DNA of 64,000 nt from Aphanomyces cochlioides. Lineage: Eukaryota; Oomycota; Saprolegniomycetes; Saprolegniales; Verrucalvaceae. Positions 29,465-38,950 of the stretch are shown here, one piece after another (the first letter of the stretch is position 1; each line of letters starts with the position of its first letter). The notes under the pieces are model-generated. The model worked only from the letters and a program-made list of their open reading frames with translations. It had not been told where the DNA came from and did not search any database. The position numbers and the translations under genes are program-made. Location of the stretch: the NCBI GenBank assembly GCA_019828595.1, contig JAHQRK010000002.1:2790001-2854000 (forward strand), given 5' to 3'.

Positions 29465-30248
29465 GTTTGCAGTTACTAAACAACGAAATGATTTCCTGAA
29501 CTATAGGCACATTGTGAAAGACGAATGCTGTGGAGATCCAAAAATGAAGTTGCAGACAAAGGTGAAAGCTGTGGTTTTCTTAACTCAAACATCAATCGAT
29601 AAATCATCAACTACTTCTTATTTTGGCAAAAATACTAACTCTGTGGGAGGATTTTGGCATGTATACAATGCGACATTAGCCCGCAGCGACCTCGATTGCT
29701 CTCGAGCATCTTTGAAGTCTGTTTTTGCGTGGATACAGCAATATGCCGTGGACGCTCCATACACAATGCAGTTTGACAGGATAGATGCGAGCATCTGTGC
29801 CTCCCACACGATCTACGGCAACATTTCAGGAGTGACCAATGCATAACTTGAGGCCATCAGAAAAGGACACGAAGGCATAGCTGCGATAGTATGTGGACCG
29901 CGTAGGTTCACAGTTCCAGCTGGCGGTGCGACATCGCGCCAGTTCGTCCTTTTGGCACTCGGTGGACTACAGTACTGTACGCTGGCAGCTCAAAATGCTG
30001 GTGGATCTACACCTATGCCATGGAGTAATTTAATAAGTTCTTCCTCATTCATCTTAGAGCTCCAACGGGACTCTAGTGCTTGCCTCAGTACAGGGGGCTA
30101 CGAAGTCGTCACCTCATGCCATGAGCATTCAAAGCACCGATGTTTGGCCATGGACTTCATGATTGTCCCGTTTGGTTTTTTGGATCCACTGGAGTGGTAT
30201 GCCACCCACGTTAGCACATTCTCGACAAGTTCATTCTGCATTTTTCAA
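29465..30248 (+). pseudogene. 3' part of the unknown ORF split by copia
   Basis: Continuing the frame from 23131, the sequence reads through KDECCGDPKMKLQTKVKAV, NTNSVGGFWHVYNATLA and ICASHTIYGNISG to a TAA at 29844-29846. The same frame then stays open (LEAIRKGHEGIAAIVCGPRR, QFVLLALGGLQYC) until it meets MFS-derived sequence near 30249. The TAA may be a nonsense mutation in a longer gene. I do not recognise the family. Confidence 0.45.
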
Positions 30249-30402
30249 TGCTGTGGTGTTGTCAACAACGCCATCGCCTCACGTCGCACTGGTCTGCGAT
30301 CGCGCCTGGGAAGTCGCAAGCTCAAATCGAAGCCGAGAAATGGCTCTTCGTCGTGCCACACGCTCCAGGCAAGTACTATATCCCGTTCTGCACGATATCG
30401 TC
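30249..30402 (+). pseudogene. MFS (OFA-like) transporter 5' fragment
   Basis: One frame contains APGKSQAQIEAEKWLFVVPH, matching the N-terminus of MFS copy 1 (SKAQIEAEKWILVVPYAPG), after CCQQRHRLTSHWS. The rest of the gene is absent: homology ends near 30402, where pogo transposase sequence on the other strand begins. Confidence 0.75.
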
Positions 30403-30755
30403 TCCACTTCTTCCTTGAGCCATTCGTTGCGAAGTTTAGCCTTGAAGGGTCCCATGACCCCGACATCCAAAGGCTGACACACACTTGTGGAGTTCTTCGG
30501 AAGAGGTTGCAACGAACTAGCAGACATGTCTTCGACCAACGCGACGGACGAAGCAGACACATGGGCTTCAAGATTGTCAACAACCAAAACCGATGGCTCG
30601 GACAGATGCTGGGCCAGTAGTTGTGTCAGGTATATCTCCCCCATGCGCGAATCCATCCAGGCTTTCGTTTGAACGACGTATAAATGGGGCTTTGGGTACG
30701 TATTGACTTCAAACTGGTCAATGAGACCATCTTCCACGCCACGCAGAATGAACAA
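30402..30755 (-). pseudogene. pogo-type transposase fragment (DDE_1 C-terminal part)
   Basis: The fragment has VQTKAWMDSRMGEIYLTQLL, the second catalytic region SVLVVDNLEAHVSAS and the third in STSVCQPLDVGVMGPFKAKL. It lacks the N-terminal DNA-binding domain and the first catalytic aspartate. It is fused head-on to the MFS fragment. Confidence 0.82.
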
Positions 30756-30927
30756 GAGTGGTAACTTTGATCCTACATGACTATGGCTTCGTATGTATCA
30801 TTCCCGTATTATACAGGTATTATACCTTTCGTAAAATACTCACGAAAAGTACGTATAATACAGGGTATACTTTAATCAATATAAATCCTACTCATACGTT
30901 TCTCAAGTATAACATCAAGCATTTCGA
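30756..30927. other. Flank of the Merlin element
   Basis: AT-rich, no gene. It has repeated GTATAATAC/GGTATTATACC words around 30800-30870. Confidence 0.4.
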
Positions 30928-32456
30928 GGCGCTCCTCCAAACCAACCCCACTGGAGACTTGTGCCTTGTATAAACAATCCGGATAATTATCCGAACAACA
31001 TGCAAGCTAACAATATTTCGGATAAAATAAATAATTATCCGGATACGTTATCAACTCCAATCGACCCCCACTGTTGCGCGCCACTGACAGAGAACCTTCC
31101 ATTTCATATACTTAGAAAAAGGATACCACTCCATTCTAACCCCACTAAACACAAACAATAAGGGCCATTCACTTCACAAGACATGCATTTTCAAATTTGC
31201 TATGGACAGTCTGTATGACTTGTCCGATCTCTCGGACTACACGTTCGACGAGGTCATGAAGGAAACCGTCAACGAGATCACCGCTCTAGAATGGTGCATG
31301 AGAGTAAGTCCAATATGTTGATGAATCACACAAATGAGTTGTCCTAATTGCTCCGACGAAATGCACCTCAGCAAAGCCCGGATGCGATGGCGCTGCCATC
31401 GAGCGGGTTGCGAAACCGAGCGTGGCCTCAGAAGCAGCTCATTCTTTGCCAAGTCGAGCATGCCTATTGCTCGACTTGTCAGGATCCTGTATTACTGGGC
31501 AACAATGAAGTCATCACAAGCAATGTGTGATGACTTTAACATATCCCAAACGACCGTGAGTACATGGAGTAAGAAATGTCGCCAAATCTGCTCCGACGAG
31601 ATGCGTGCATGCACTGTCAAGGTACCTCTGACATATGATATTCGATAAATTTTCACGATTTATTAGCTTGGAGGGGTTGGCTCAATCGTTGAGATCGACG
31701 AAACCTCGCTCAATAAAAAGTCGAAGTATGGCCGCGGTACCCAGCACGAAGACCGCTGGCTGTTTGGCGGTGTCGACCGCAGAACGAAGAAGTGGTTCGG
31801 TGTCCTCACGGGCACCGATCGAACGAAGAACACCCTCCTTCCGATTATTGCCAAGCACATTGAGAAAGGTATGTGAAACATCCATATTTACACTAATTTA
31901 TACTCCCTAGGCACACTAATTATGTCTGACAAGTTTCAGTCGTATGTCTCTGGGAACGAGAGACATACTTTGGCGAACAATGCCAGTCTAGCCCACATGA
32001 GCTATACGCACATGTGGGTGAATCATTCTACGAATTTCGTGAACCCTCTCAATGGCGCCCACACACAGTCAATTGAAGGTGTGTGGGAAGTACGCGTGAA
32101 GCAGTACTTGAAGGCAATGAGAGGAGTTCAAAGTGACGACTTGCAATCCTACCTGGATCAATTCATGTGGCGCAGCTGGTACTTCCCTGAAAACGCAACA
32201 GGTAGTATGTATTTTAAATGTTTAGTGTTAGCTATTTGTAAAACCTACATCTAATACATGACAGTTTTCGTTGCATTCAATTTCAGTTTGTTCTGTGGAT
32301 ATCCATAGAAACATCCCTGTGAATATCCGGAAATCCATGGAAACTTCCTTATTACTATCCGGATATCCGTGGGAACTTCTCTATTGTCATCCGGATAATT
32401 AACCGGATAACTACAATTGTATTATACACTCCAGTGGGGTTGGTTTGGAGGAGCGC
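30928..32456. mobile_element. Merlin-type DNA transposon, about 1.5 kb
   Basis: Identical 29-bp terminal inverted repeats (30928-30956 and 32428-32456, starting GGCGCTCCTCCAAACCAACC) enclose a spliced IS1016/ISXO2-like transposase gene. Weaker similarity continues outwards (ATTTCG on both sides), so the true ends may be 10-15 bp further out; no clean 8-9 bp target duplication was found. Several TCCGGATA palindromes sit just inside both ends. Confidence 0.82.
31202..32254 (+). CDS. Merlin transposase (DDE, ISXO2/IS1016-like)
   Basis: Exons inferred: 31202-31303, 31339-31621, 31667-31868 and 31911 onward, with GT-AG introns of 35, 45 and 42 nt. Exon 2 has a zinc ribbon (CPNCSDEMHLS ... WRCHRAGC) and a helix-turn-helix (FNISQTTVSTWSKKCRQIC). 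The catalytic residues are in VEIDETSLNKKSKYGRG, GTLIMSDKFQSY and HTQSIEGVWEVRVKQYL. Introns 2 and 3 preserve the frame, but intron 1 as drawn does not, so a one-base change or another splice site is needed there. The last 50 bases may be intronic with a short final exon after 32264. Activity is uncertain. Confidence 0.82.
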
Positions 32457-32491
32457 CAGCCACGAAATACCTACAATTCAACAAATGACTC

Positions 32492-32860
32492 TTAGTTGGA
32501 AATGGTAGGACGAAAGAGGACTTTAAATCGTATAGTATAATTTCGTGGCAATCCAGTGAGCAAGCGAAGTTCTTGATTGAGGCTTGTCGAATCAACAACA
32601 TTAGGAGCTTCGTCCGAGAACATCCGAGATGATTGAGGATCCTCGTTTAATCCGTCCCCCTCCAAGCATGATAGAATTGTATCCCTTATAGAATCCAATC
32701 AAATAGAGCTTCCAAAACCGGGGCGCCCCTCAAGCGCGTCAATTATCGTCGTTGTAACCATTTCACATGACTCTTTCATACATACTTTCGTAGCATCCGC
32801 ATTTCGACGAAGCAATTGTAACTCCATAAGAATAGTGATTTGGCTGGAGATTCTCTACAA
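32492..32860 (-). pseudogene. Unknown protein fragment
   Basis: A minus-strand frame reads SQITILMELQLLRRNADATK and then ESCEMVTTTIIDALEGRPGF. It meets one stop, and continues with LDSIRDTILSCLEGDGLNED to 32492. The amino acid usage looks coding and the frame is interrupted only once. No family recognised; it could be a host gene remnant next to the Merlin insertion. Confidence 0.3.
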
Positions 32861-34372
32861 GATAATTCGAATGGTAGACAGCAGATGCAAGTGCATGCTC
32901 TAAGACAAATCGTAGATGACCAGGCGCAGTGTGGAGTGGAAAGCATACATCAAAGTCAGATGCAAATGGAAAGCATACATCTGCACTTGCTCTATGACAA
33001 CGTTGACACTCGTCATTCTTAGATCCAAGACGGAAGTCAACTTCTACTGGACGCAACAGGATGACTTCCTCAAGGTCTATATTGATTACAATATACTCTT
33101 TATTCTATATCTTAAACTATAGAAACGTATGAAGATGGTCTATATTGATTAGAGTATACTTTATGTTCTATTAATAGTCGGATCGGCGAGCTGTTAACTT
33201 GTGAATCCTCCGTCGCCGTGCCAATCATTGCGTCGAGATGGTTCAAACACACGAGAAGCTAGCTGAAATGGAAGCTGAGAAGCAAAACTACATAACAATT
33301 TTTCTAGACGACAGTGATCTTAAGTACTTCAGGTCTTTTGCATTTGTCCATCACAATAGGGAAGACGAAGGAAAATATCGGGCTGGGAGCACTACTCTTT
33401 GGTTTTGTCCAATAATTTGCTTTTCATGTCACGACTGGCCAAAATTGACTTACGTTCGTTCATCATGCACATGTCCAAGTTGGACTTGGACTTGAATATG
33501 ATGGCTGAGCACCGTGTTCGCCAACCTACGTCCAACGTAATTGTAATATAATGAATTACACTAGTATCTGAGCACTTTCAAAAGCTAAGCAGCTACCAGC
33601 AGGGCTCTGGTTGTATTTTTTGTGTGTAGGGCGAGGTTGGTGGAGGTGTGTGCATTTGTCACTGATGAGTACAATCAAAGTTTCGTCAAGTGAATGTTGC
33701 ATTTGTACAGCACAATTGACAACACTGAAAGAAAGTAGACACTTAAATTACTTTAAGCTCTAGATGTACCAGACAACTGTGAGTGTTTCACTCCTAGCAT
33801 GCTATACTCGACTTTGCAGTAGGAAAACTTCAATTCTGAATGACTGAGTCATATGCTTATATAGTTGTTGCTTGTTCAAGCTTATTAAATGCACTCAATG
33901 ACGGCTGTATCAACTCTTATGTAGTTTATTATCACCCTTAGTACGTCGGAGTGACATGTTTCTATCTTGTGCATGCATATTCGGCTTGACGGCCAAAGTC
34001 ATTCGAAGTCCAAAGACTGGTTTACCTTTCATTTTAATTTAAAGTAATTAAACAAAACGGTGGCCTCTTATAACAAAGTAACTTCGACACAGACACTATC
34101 TCGATTGTTGATTGAACGAATTTTGTGAAGTTCTCATGTTTCTATTGGGTAACTTTATCGTCAGGCTCACAGCCCAACAAATTCTTGTTAGGTTTCCATA
34201 AATGTCCAACATATTTTATTACATACAAATTTGAAGTGACTTCTATTTTTATTACCCACACGACAGTATAGTTAATTTTGATTGATTCACGACGGGAGGA
34301 ATTTCAAAATGTGATATCATACTTTCTCTGGTCGGCAATAGTGACACCCCTCCTGTTCTATCCAGTTTACTA
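32861..34372. other. AT-rich intergenic DNA
   Basis: No supported gene. There are short direct duplications, e.g. GGAAAGCATACATC near 32939 and 32970, and GGTCTATATTGATTA near 33076 and 33136. Confidence 0.4.
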
Positions 34373-34971
34373 CTCCCTCCGTCCCAAAAAAATGGAGCGA
34401 ATCAGAAAATCGGCGTACACCTCCTGGAATAAAAATACACTTGACTTCAAAATTTTATAATTTGATTAAAAGATGTCAGAGTTGGTGTCATTCCAGACGA
34501 CCAATAGGATTGTACAAAATACGTCTAACTAACGTAATGACATCTCTAAGATTGCGATGTAGTGTTGTGATCCACGACCAATTCCAAGGACGCGCTTACT
34601 TCTAAGCAATTGAATTCAGATTCTTTACCAACGTTCCCATCCCTCACGACCACGCTTCCATTCAATGTCCTGTTCCCATTGTCGACTGTGTCCTTACATA
34701 CGAATGTTAGTCCTTAGATTACAGAGTGAATGTTTTATATTGATATTTGTATGGATATTTTGACTGGTCATTTTATCGGTTTTGATCAATGTTTTCCCGC
34801 TTGAATTACATCAATGAGAAGCTGGAAGCATGCTTTGTTTGAATATCCAATCAGAGATTGATTCTATGTACTAGGATGGATGAATTTATGGTTTGACATT
34901 TTCTTGTAAATATTATAGGTGGTCATGTAAACCCTCCCCAAACTCGCTCCATTATTTTGGGACGGAGGGAG
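34373..34971. mobile_element. Stowaway-type MITE, 599 bp
   Basis: The ends are CTCCCTCCGTCCCAAAAAAA and its imperfect inverse TTTTGGGACGGAGGGAG, each flanked by TA (34371-34372 and 34972-34973). CTCCCTCCGTCCC is the canonical Stowaway terminus described in plants, a non-autonomous Tc1/mariner MITE. The inner part (ATGGAGCGA / TCGCTCCAT) extends the inverted repeat to about 28 bp. There is no ORF inside. Confidence 0.85.
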
Positions 34972-34973
34972 TA

Positions 34974-35043
34974 ATTCAGTATGTTTGGTCGGCCACTCAC
35001 TATTGAAGAAACCAGATGCGACAACTAGCATGACCACGATATA
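34974..35043 (+). pseudogene. MFS 3'-end fragment next to the Stowaway MITE
   Basis: GTTTGGTCGGCCACTCAC and TATTGAAGAAACCAGATGCG match the stop-codon region of the MFS family (compare 39420-39480). They show that another transporter copy once ended here. Confidence 0.6.
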
Positions 35044-35079
35044 CAGAAAAAGTCATTGAAACTCGATATACATTTTTCT
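35044..35079 (+). repeat. Relic end of the TA-target transposon family
   Basis: CAGAAAAAGTCATTGAAACT followed by CGATATACATTTTTC matches the terminus seen at 12894 and 57884 with an internal gap; TA precedes it. No partner end was found. Confidence 0.65.
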
Positions 35080-36044
35080 AGTGTTGTAAGTGCAATGATG
35101 CGAAAGTGTAGGGCGGCAATCGACACTCAAGATGTCCAGCCACCGACTAGATGTCATTGCAGCGGTACGAAACGATAGCACTACATTCAAAATCCCATTC
35201 AAGTGTATCTCCTCTTCAAATCATCTTTGTATTTCTCCCTCGGTGGGCACAAGTTTGACTCTGTGTTTGCTTTTGCCACCGCAATATGTTGCCAAAGGAC
35301 TGCAAAGTCATATCTTTTGATTTGGTGAACGTTGTGGAACATTACCTTTAGTATAAGGGGATCCCTCCATTCGCCACTCTGAATGTCAGTCGTCTTTGCA
35401 GATGGCCACGGCGGAGTCGACGTCTGGTTTCTGGCGTCGAAGCGCCGTTGTGGAGCCAGTGTGAGCTAACGAGACACGTGATGTAAGAGGTGTATTTACA
35501 GGAGTAAGAGAGACAGCCACGCGACTACTCCAAGGGGTGCCGGGAATAGATATATCCCTAACCCTGACAAAGCACCGTACATCAATTTGTCACAATGGAC
35601 GAGGGGTTCCAACTGGTCAGGCAATAGACAACTCAGAGGCTCATAGTAGAGCAGGGAAATCAACATTATCGGAGTCATTGCTGTGAGACATGTGAGATCT
35701 AGCCCTTGAATTCAATTGACACAACGCAAGATGCGCTACAATTGGCGAGAAGAATGTGAGAACCACGCGATGTCAAGCCAGTGGGACTTGTCATTGGAAG
35801 GATCTCAACCAATGCAGTGGTGAATCGCACACAGGCTAGAGCAAATGAAGGTGCAGAGCCTAATTATCCCCAATAGCTTTTTAGTTGCATTCGTTCGCCT
35901 CCCCAATCAACAAACGTTGAATAGCCAAGTCCCAATACTCCGGACAACCTGTCTTCCTGTTTTGGGTGCACACATAAGATGGATCGGTGGTGGAAATTAT
36001 TGAAAAGTGGCCAACCAAGATGAGTCATTTTAGCATTTCCCACG
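35080..36044. other. Upstream region of MFS gene 2
   Basis: No confident gene. The segment 35401-35463 (MATAESTSGFWRRSAVVEPV followed by GTGAGC) resembles a first exon with donor, but no second exon was found. From about 35765 the sequence resembles 44005-44290 upstream of MFS gene 3 (GTGAGAACCACGCG, CAATACTCCGG), so it is a duplicated promoter region. GAACGTTGTGGAACATT near 35329 resembles the MULE TIR repeat. Confidence 0.4.
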
Positions 36045-37730
36045 ATGTGGTGTTGTCAGCCACGAAGTCGCCTCTCGTTCTTTTGGTCTGTGACTCCCCA
36101 ACAGAAGACTGTAGCTGAGATTGAAGCTGAAAAGTGGGTCCTCGTCGTGCCGTATGCCCCTCGACAGTATTGCCTCCCGCTTTGTACGCTACCATTTCGA
36201 CGGTGGATGCTACTTGTCGCGTCGATTCTTGTCCAAGTGTGCAACGGATCCTTGTATGCTTGGTCCATCCTGAATCACCACATTGACGAACACATTCAAG
36301 ACAAACCAAAAGCTTCTGTGCCACCTGCCAAGGAAATGGCCGTCGTGACGTTCTACATCGCCGTCGGAGCGCACGGTTTTGCTGCTGCCTTGTTTGGGCC
36401 ATTTGTTGAGCGTCATGGACCTCGACATAGTTTGATTATCGCTGTTTGCTTACACATTGTGGGCCATATCGCCTCATTTGTGTCGTTGTATTACAAGAGC
36501 TACATTGGTCTTTACATTGGCTATGGCGTCTTTTGCGGTGCTGGCTTTGGCATCGGCTACATTGCTCCCGTGTCAGCCGTCTTGAAGTGGTTCCCTGACC
36601 TCCGTGGCACTGCTGGTGGATTTGCAATCTGCGGAGTTGGCCTTGGTGCTACCTTGTGGGCATCCATATACGATCCTCTCGTCCGAGCCGTTGGTATTGA
36701 TCGCTTTTTCCTCGTGCATGGCTGCATCGTGTGTTTTGTTTTGCTTCTCTCGGCGTTTGTGCTACGCACTCCACCACCAAACTACGTGGTTGGTGGTCGA
36801 AATGCGCACGGAATCAAAGTGATCGATCATCCAAAGCAAAGTTTGACCAGCCAAATTGGTCAAAGTATCGACAGCGCTGAGCGAGTGAGTGCCGTCTTAG
36901 GTGACGAACAACGAGACAATTATGTCAGTGTCTTTGACTACCGAGAACAAGAACTTGGCGAGGCGGAAATTCTCTACCACAACAAGATCAAGAACCTCCG
37001 CATACGAGAATGTGCCTTCTCTGTTGACTTTGCTTTACTCTACTTGGTCTTCATCGGAGGATGTTTGCCTGGCACAGTCATCTTGTCCCGTGTATACGAC
37101 ATTGGCAATAATGTATACCTCCACCAAAATGAAGAGGTCTTGACACACTTGGTCATGTACATGTCGATCTCAAACTTCCTTGGCCATGTTCTCTGTCCGC
37201 TCATTTCAGATGGATTCATCAGGGTGGCACAGCTCAACCCAGCATTTGGCCGAAAGATATTGATCGGAGTCCTCATGGTGAATCAAATCGTGGTTTTGAT
37301 TCTTCTCAAGTCTTTTGTCCGTGGCACGAATATGTTCGTTCCCTTTGAAATTGCTCTTTGCTTCCTCATTTTCTCCTACGGCGGGGTCTTTGGAGTCATT
37401 CCGTCGCTCTTGACGGAAATGTACGGCCTGTACAACTCGGGCACGATGCATGGCATCATCCTCACCGCGACGTCCATTTGTGCAATTGGAGGGGGGCTCA
37501 TATTCCAAACCTATTTTCTCTCCATCATATCGAAGTTTCCAACCGAGAAGATTGTCGACGGGGTCATTGCAGCGTACGAGTTCAATCTACACTGGTTGCT
37601 TGTCGTAGCTTGTGTTGGTTGTGCTTTGGTTCCCTTGGTGCGTACAAACCCGGTGGACCGATTCTTCCCCGGCTATCAGTACAGTTTGTTTGGATGTCCT
37701 CTCATTCGGATCACCAAACGAGATTACTGA
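36045..37730 (+). CDS. MFS transporter, OFA-like, copy 2
   Basis: 561 residues, intronless, 12 predicted helices. It is very close to copy 3 (long identical stretches at the DNA level) and more distant from copy 1. The N-terminus MWCCQPRSRLSFFWSV leads to AEIEAEKWVLVVPYAPRQYC, then NGSLYAWSILNHHIDEHI. The central loop has FDYREQELGEAEILYHNK, and the last helix is followed by VRTNPVDRFFPGYQYS. The family carries small carboxylates; substrate and direction are unknown. It lies 8,279 bp upstream of copy 3 start to start, in the same orientation, with similar 5' and 3' flanks, so the two arose by tandem duplication. Confidence 0.9.
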   Translation: MWCCQPRSRLSFFWSVTPQQKTVAEIEAEKWVLVVPYAPRQYCLPLCTLPFRRWMLLVASILVQVCNGSLYAWSILNHHIDEHIQDKPKASVPPAKEMAVVTFYIAVGAHGFAAALFGPFVERHGPRHSLIIAVCLHIVGHIASFVSLYYKSYIGLYIGYGVFCGAGFGIGYIAPVSAVLKWFPDLRGTAGGFAICGVGLGATLWASIYDPLVRAVGIDRFFLVHGCIVCFVLLLSAFVLRTPPPNYVVGGRNAHGIKVIDHPKQSLTSQIGQSIDSAERVSAVLGDEQRDNYVSVFDYREQELGEAEILYHNKIKNLRIRECAFSVDFALLYLVFIGGCLPGTVILSRVYDIGNNVYLHQNEEVLTHLVMYMSISNFLGHVLCPLISDGFIRVAQLNPAFGRKILIGVLMVNQIVVLILLKSFVRGTNMFVPFEIALCFLIFSYGGVFGVIPSLLTEMYGLYNSGTMHGIILTATSICAIGGGLIFQTYFLSIISKFPTEKIVDGVIAAYEFNLHWLLVVACVGCALVPLVRTNPVDRFFPGYQYSLFGCPLIRITKRDY

Positions 37731-38549
37731 AGAGAGCCATGCCATGTCTGGTCGTTAAGACACCAACGACAGATTAAGACCTCAGAGCTATTAAGAATAG
37801 CATAGCAAGATGCTTCGACGAGCACAGATTGAGTGATACAAGCCATTTTCATGAGTAATTCCATAACGTCCTCGCTGAAGAAGCTCATGTTGTTCTAGCT
37901 ATTCACTTGGGAAAAAATAGGAGGTAACGTTAGTGAAGGATCTCCCTTGCTTTGACTCTTGACTGTGAGAACCTCAAACTGCTCCATTCCTGTTGAAATA
38001 GCCACCACATAGCATCGTGCATGAAGCTTTGGCCATTATAACGTTGACTATATTGTGGTCTGAGCCACGACAAGTTCATTTCTTGAGTTGTAGTCACTCT
38101 CTATCGTCCATACCTGCCACGATTTTGCTGGAATCTCTACCTACCAAGTATCGGAACAGAAGCAACCGCAAAAAAGGGCTCTCCTGCTTGGTCACCGAGG
38201 ATCTACACTTGGTGCTGTCCACCAGCAACCACATCATTCATTACTTACTCTGGCAGACACGGCCTTGACATCCACATGATCTTTTCTCAGAGGAGATGGG
38301 GAACTGCGCTCTTTCACGATCAAGGCTATTGCCTCAATGCAATCGCCGCCTCGTCAAAGGAAAATTTCTCAACAGCAGATACTCAGCATTTGAGGACTTT
38401 GTCCAGGTCTGACTAAACTTAGCAATCTTCCTCAAGATGGTGCTGCCAACCACATGCCCGAACGAGTTTCATCGTCAGTGTTGGCATCCTTCCCAAAATC
38501 GAATCCAAGGCGAGAATCGCATTCTTGGAAAGTACTCGTCCATTCGGTG
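37731..38549. other. 3' flank of MFS gene 2
   Basis: No gene. It is homologous to the 3' flank of MFS gene 3. Around 38189-38215 (TTGGTCACCG ... ACACTTGGTG) it preserves the site that is interrupted there by the element at 46526-49303. Confidence 0.6.
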
Positions 38550-38950
38550 TGCGCAGCTCAACCGGATAGAACATATCCACTGGGTTTGTTTGCATGAGAG
38601 GAACCAAAGCAAGATAAATGCAAGCAATGACCAGCAACCAGTGAAAGCTGAAATTGTAAGCTGCGATCTCCCCTTCTCGCATCTGCTCCATCGGGTATGA
38701 ATCTTTGATCTTGAAGAAATAGAGCTGGAGTGTTAGCCCACCTCCAATTGCATAGATCACCACGCGGTGAGGATGATGCCATGCATGGTCCCCGAGTTGT
38801 GCATGCCATACACGTCCATCAAGAGTAACGGCATGATGCCAATGACACCGCCGTAGGAAAAGGTGAGGAAGAACGAAACCACTGGAAACGAGAGGAATGA
38901 GTTCGGGTCGTAGATGAGCAACTTGAGGAGAGCAAAGACGACGGTAGTGT
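38550..38950 (-). pseudogene. MFS (OFA-like) transporter C-terminal fragment, inverted
   Basis: Two frames give the C-terminal third of the transporter. 38757-38950 reads FFLTFSYGGVIGIMPLLLMD and GMHNSGTMHGIILTAW. After a frameshift near 38757 comes YAIGGGLTLQLYFFKIKDSY and NPVDMFYP, ending near 38550. It is the only MFS copy on the minus strand, and closer to copy 1 (KIKDSYPMEQM) than to copies 2 and 3. Confidence 0.82.

Noticed and set aside
33238..33495. 85-codon plus-strand open frame
   Set aside because: No domain, no splice signals giving a longer product, AT-rich surroundings.
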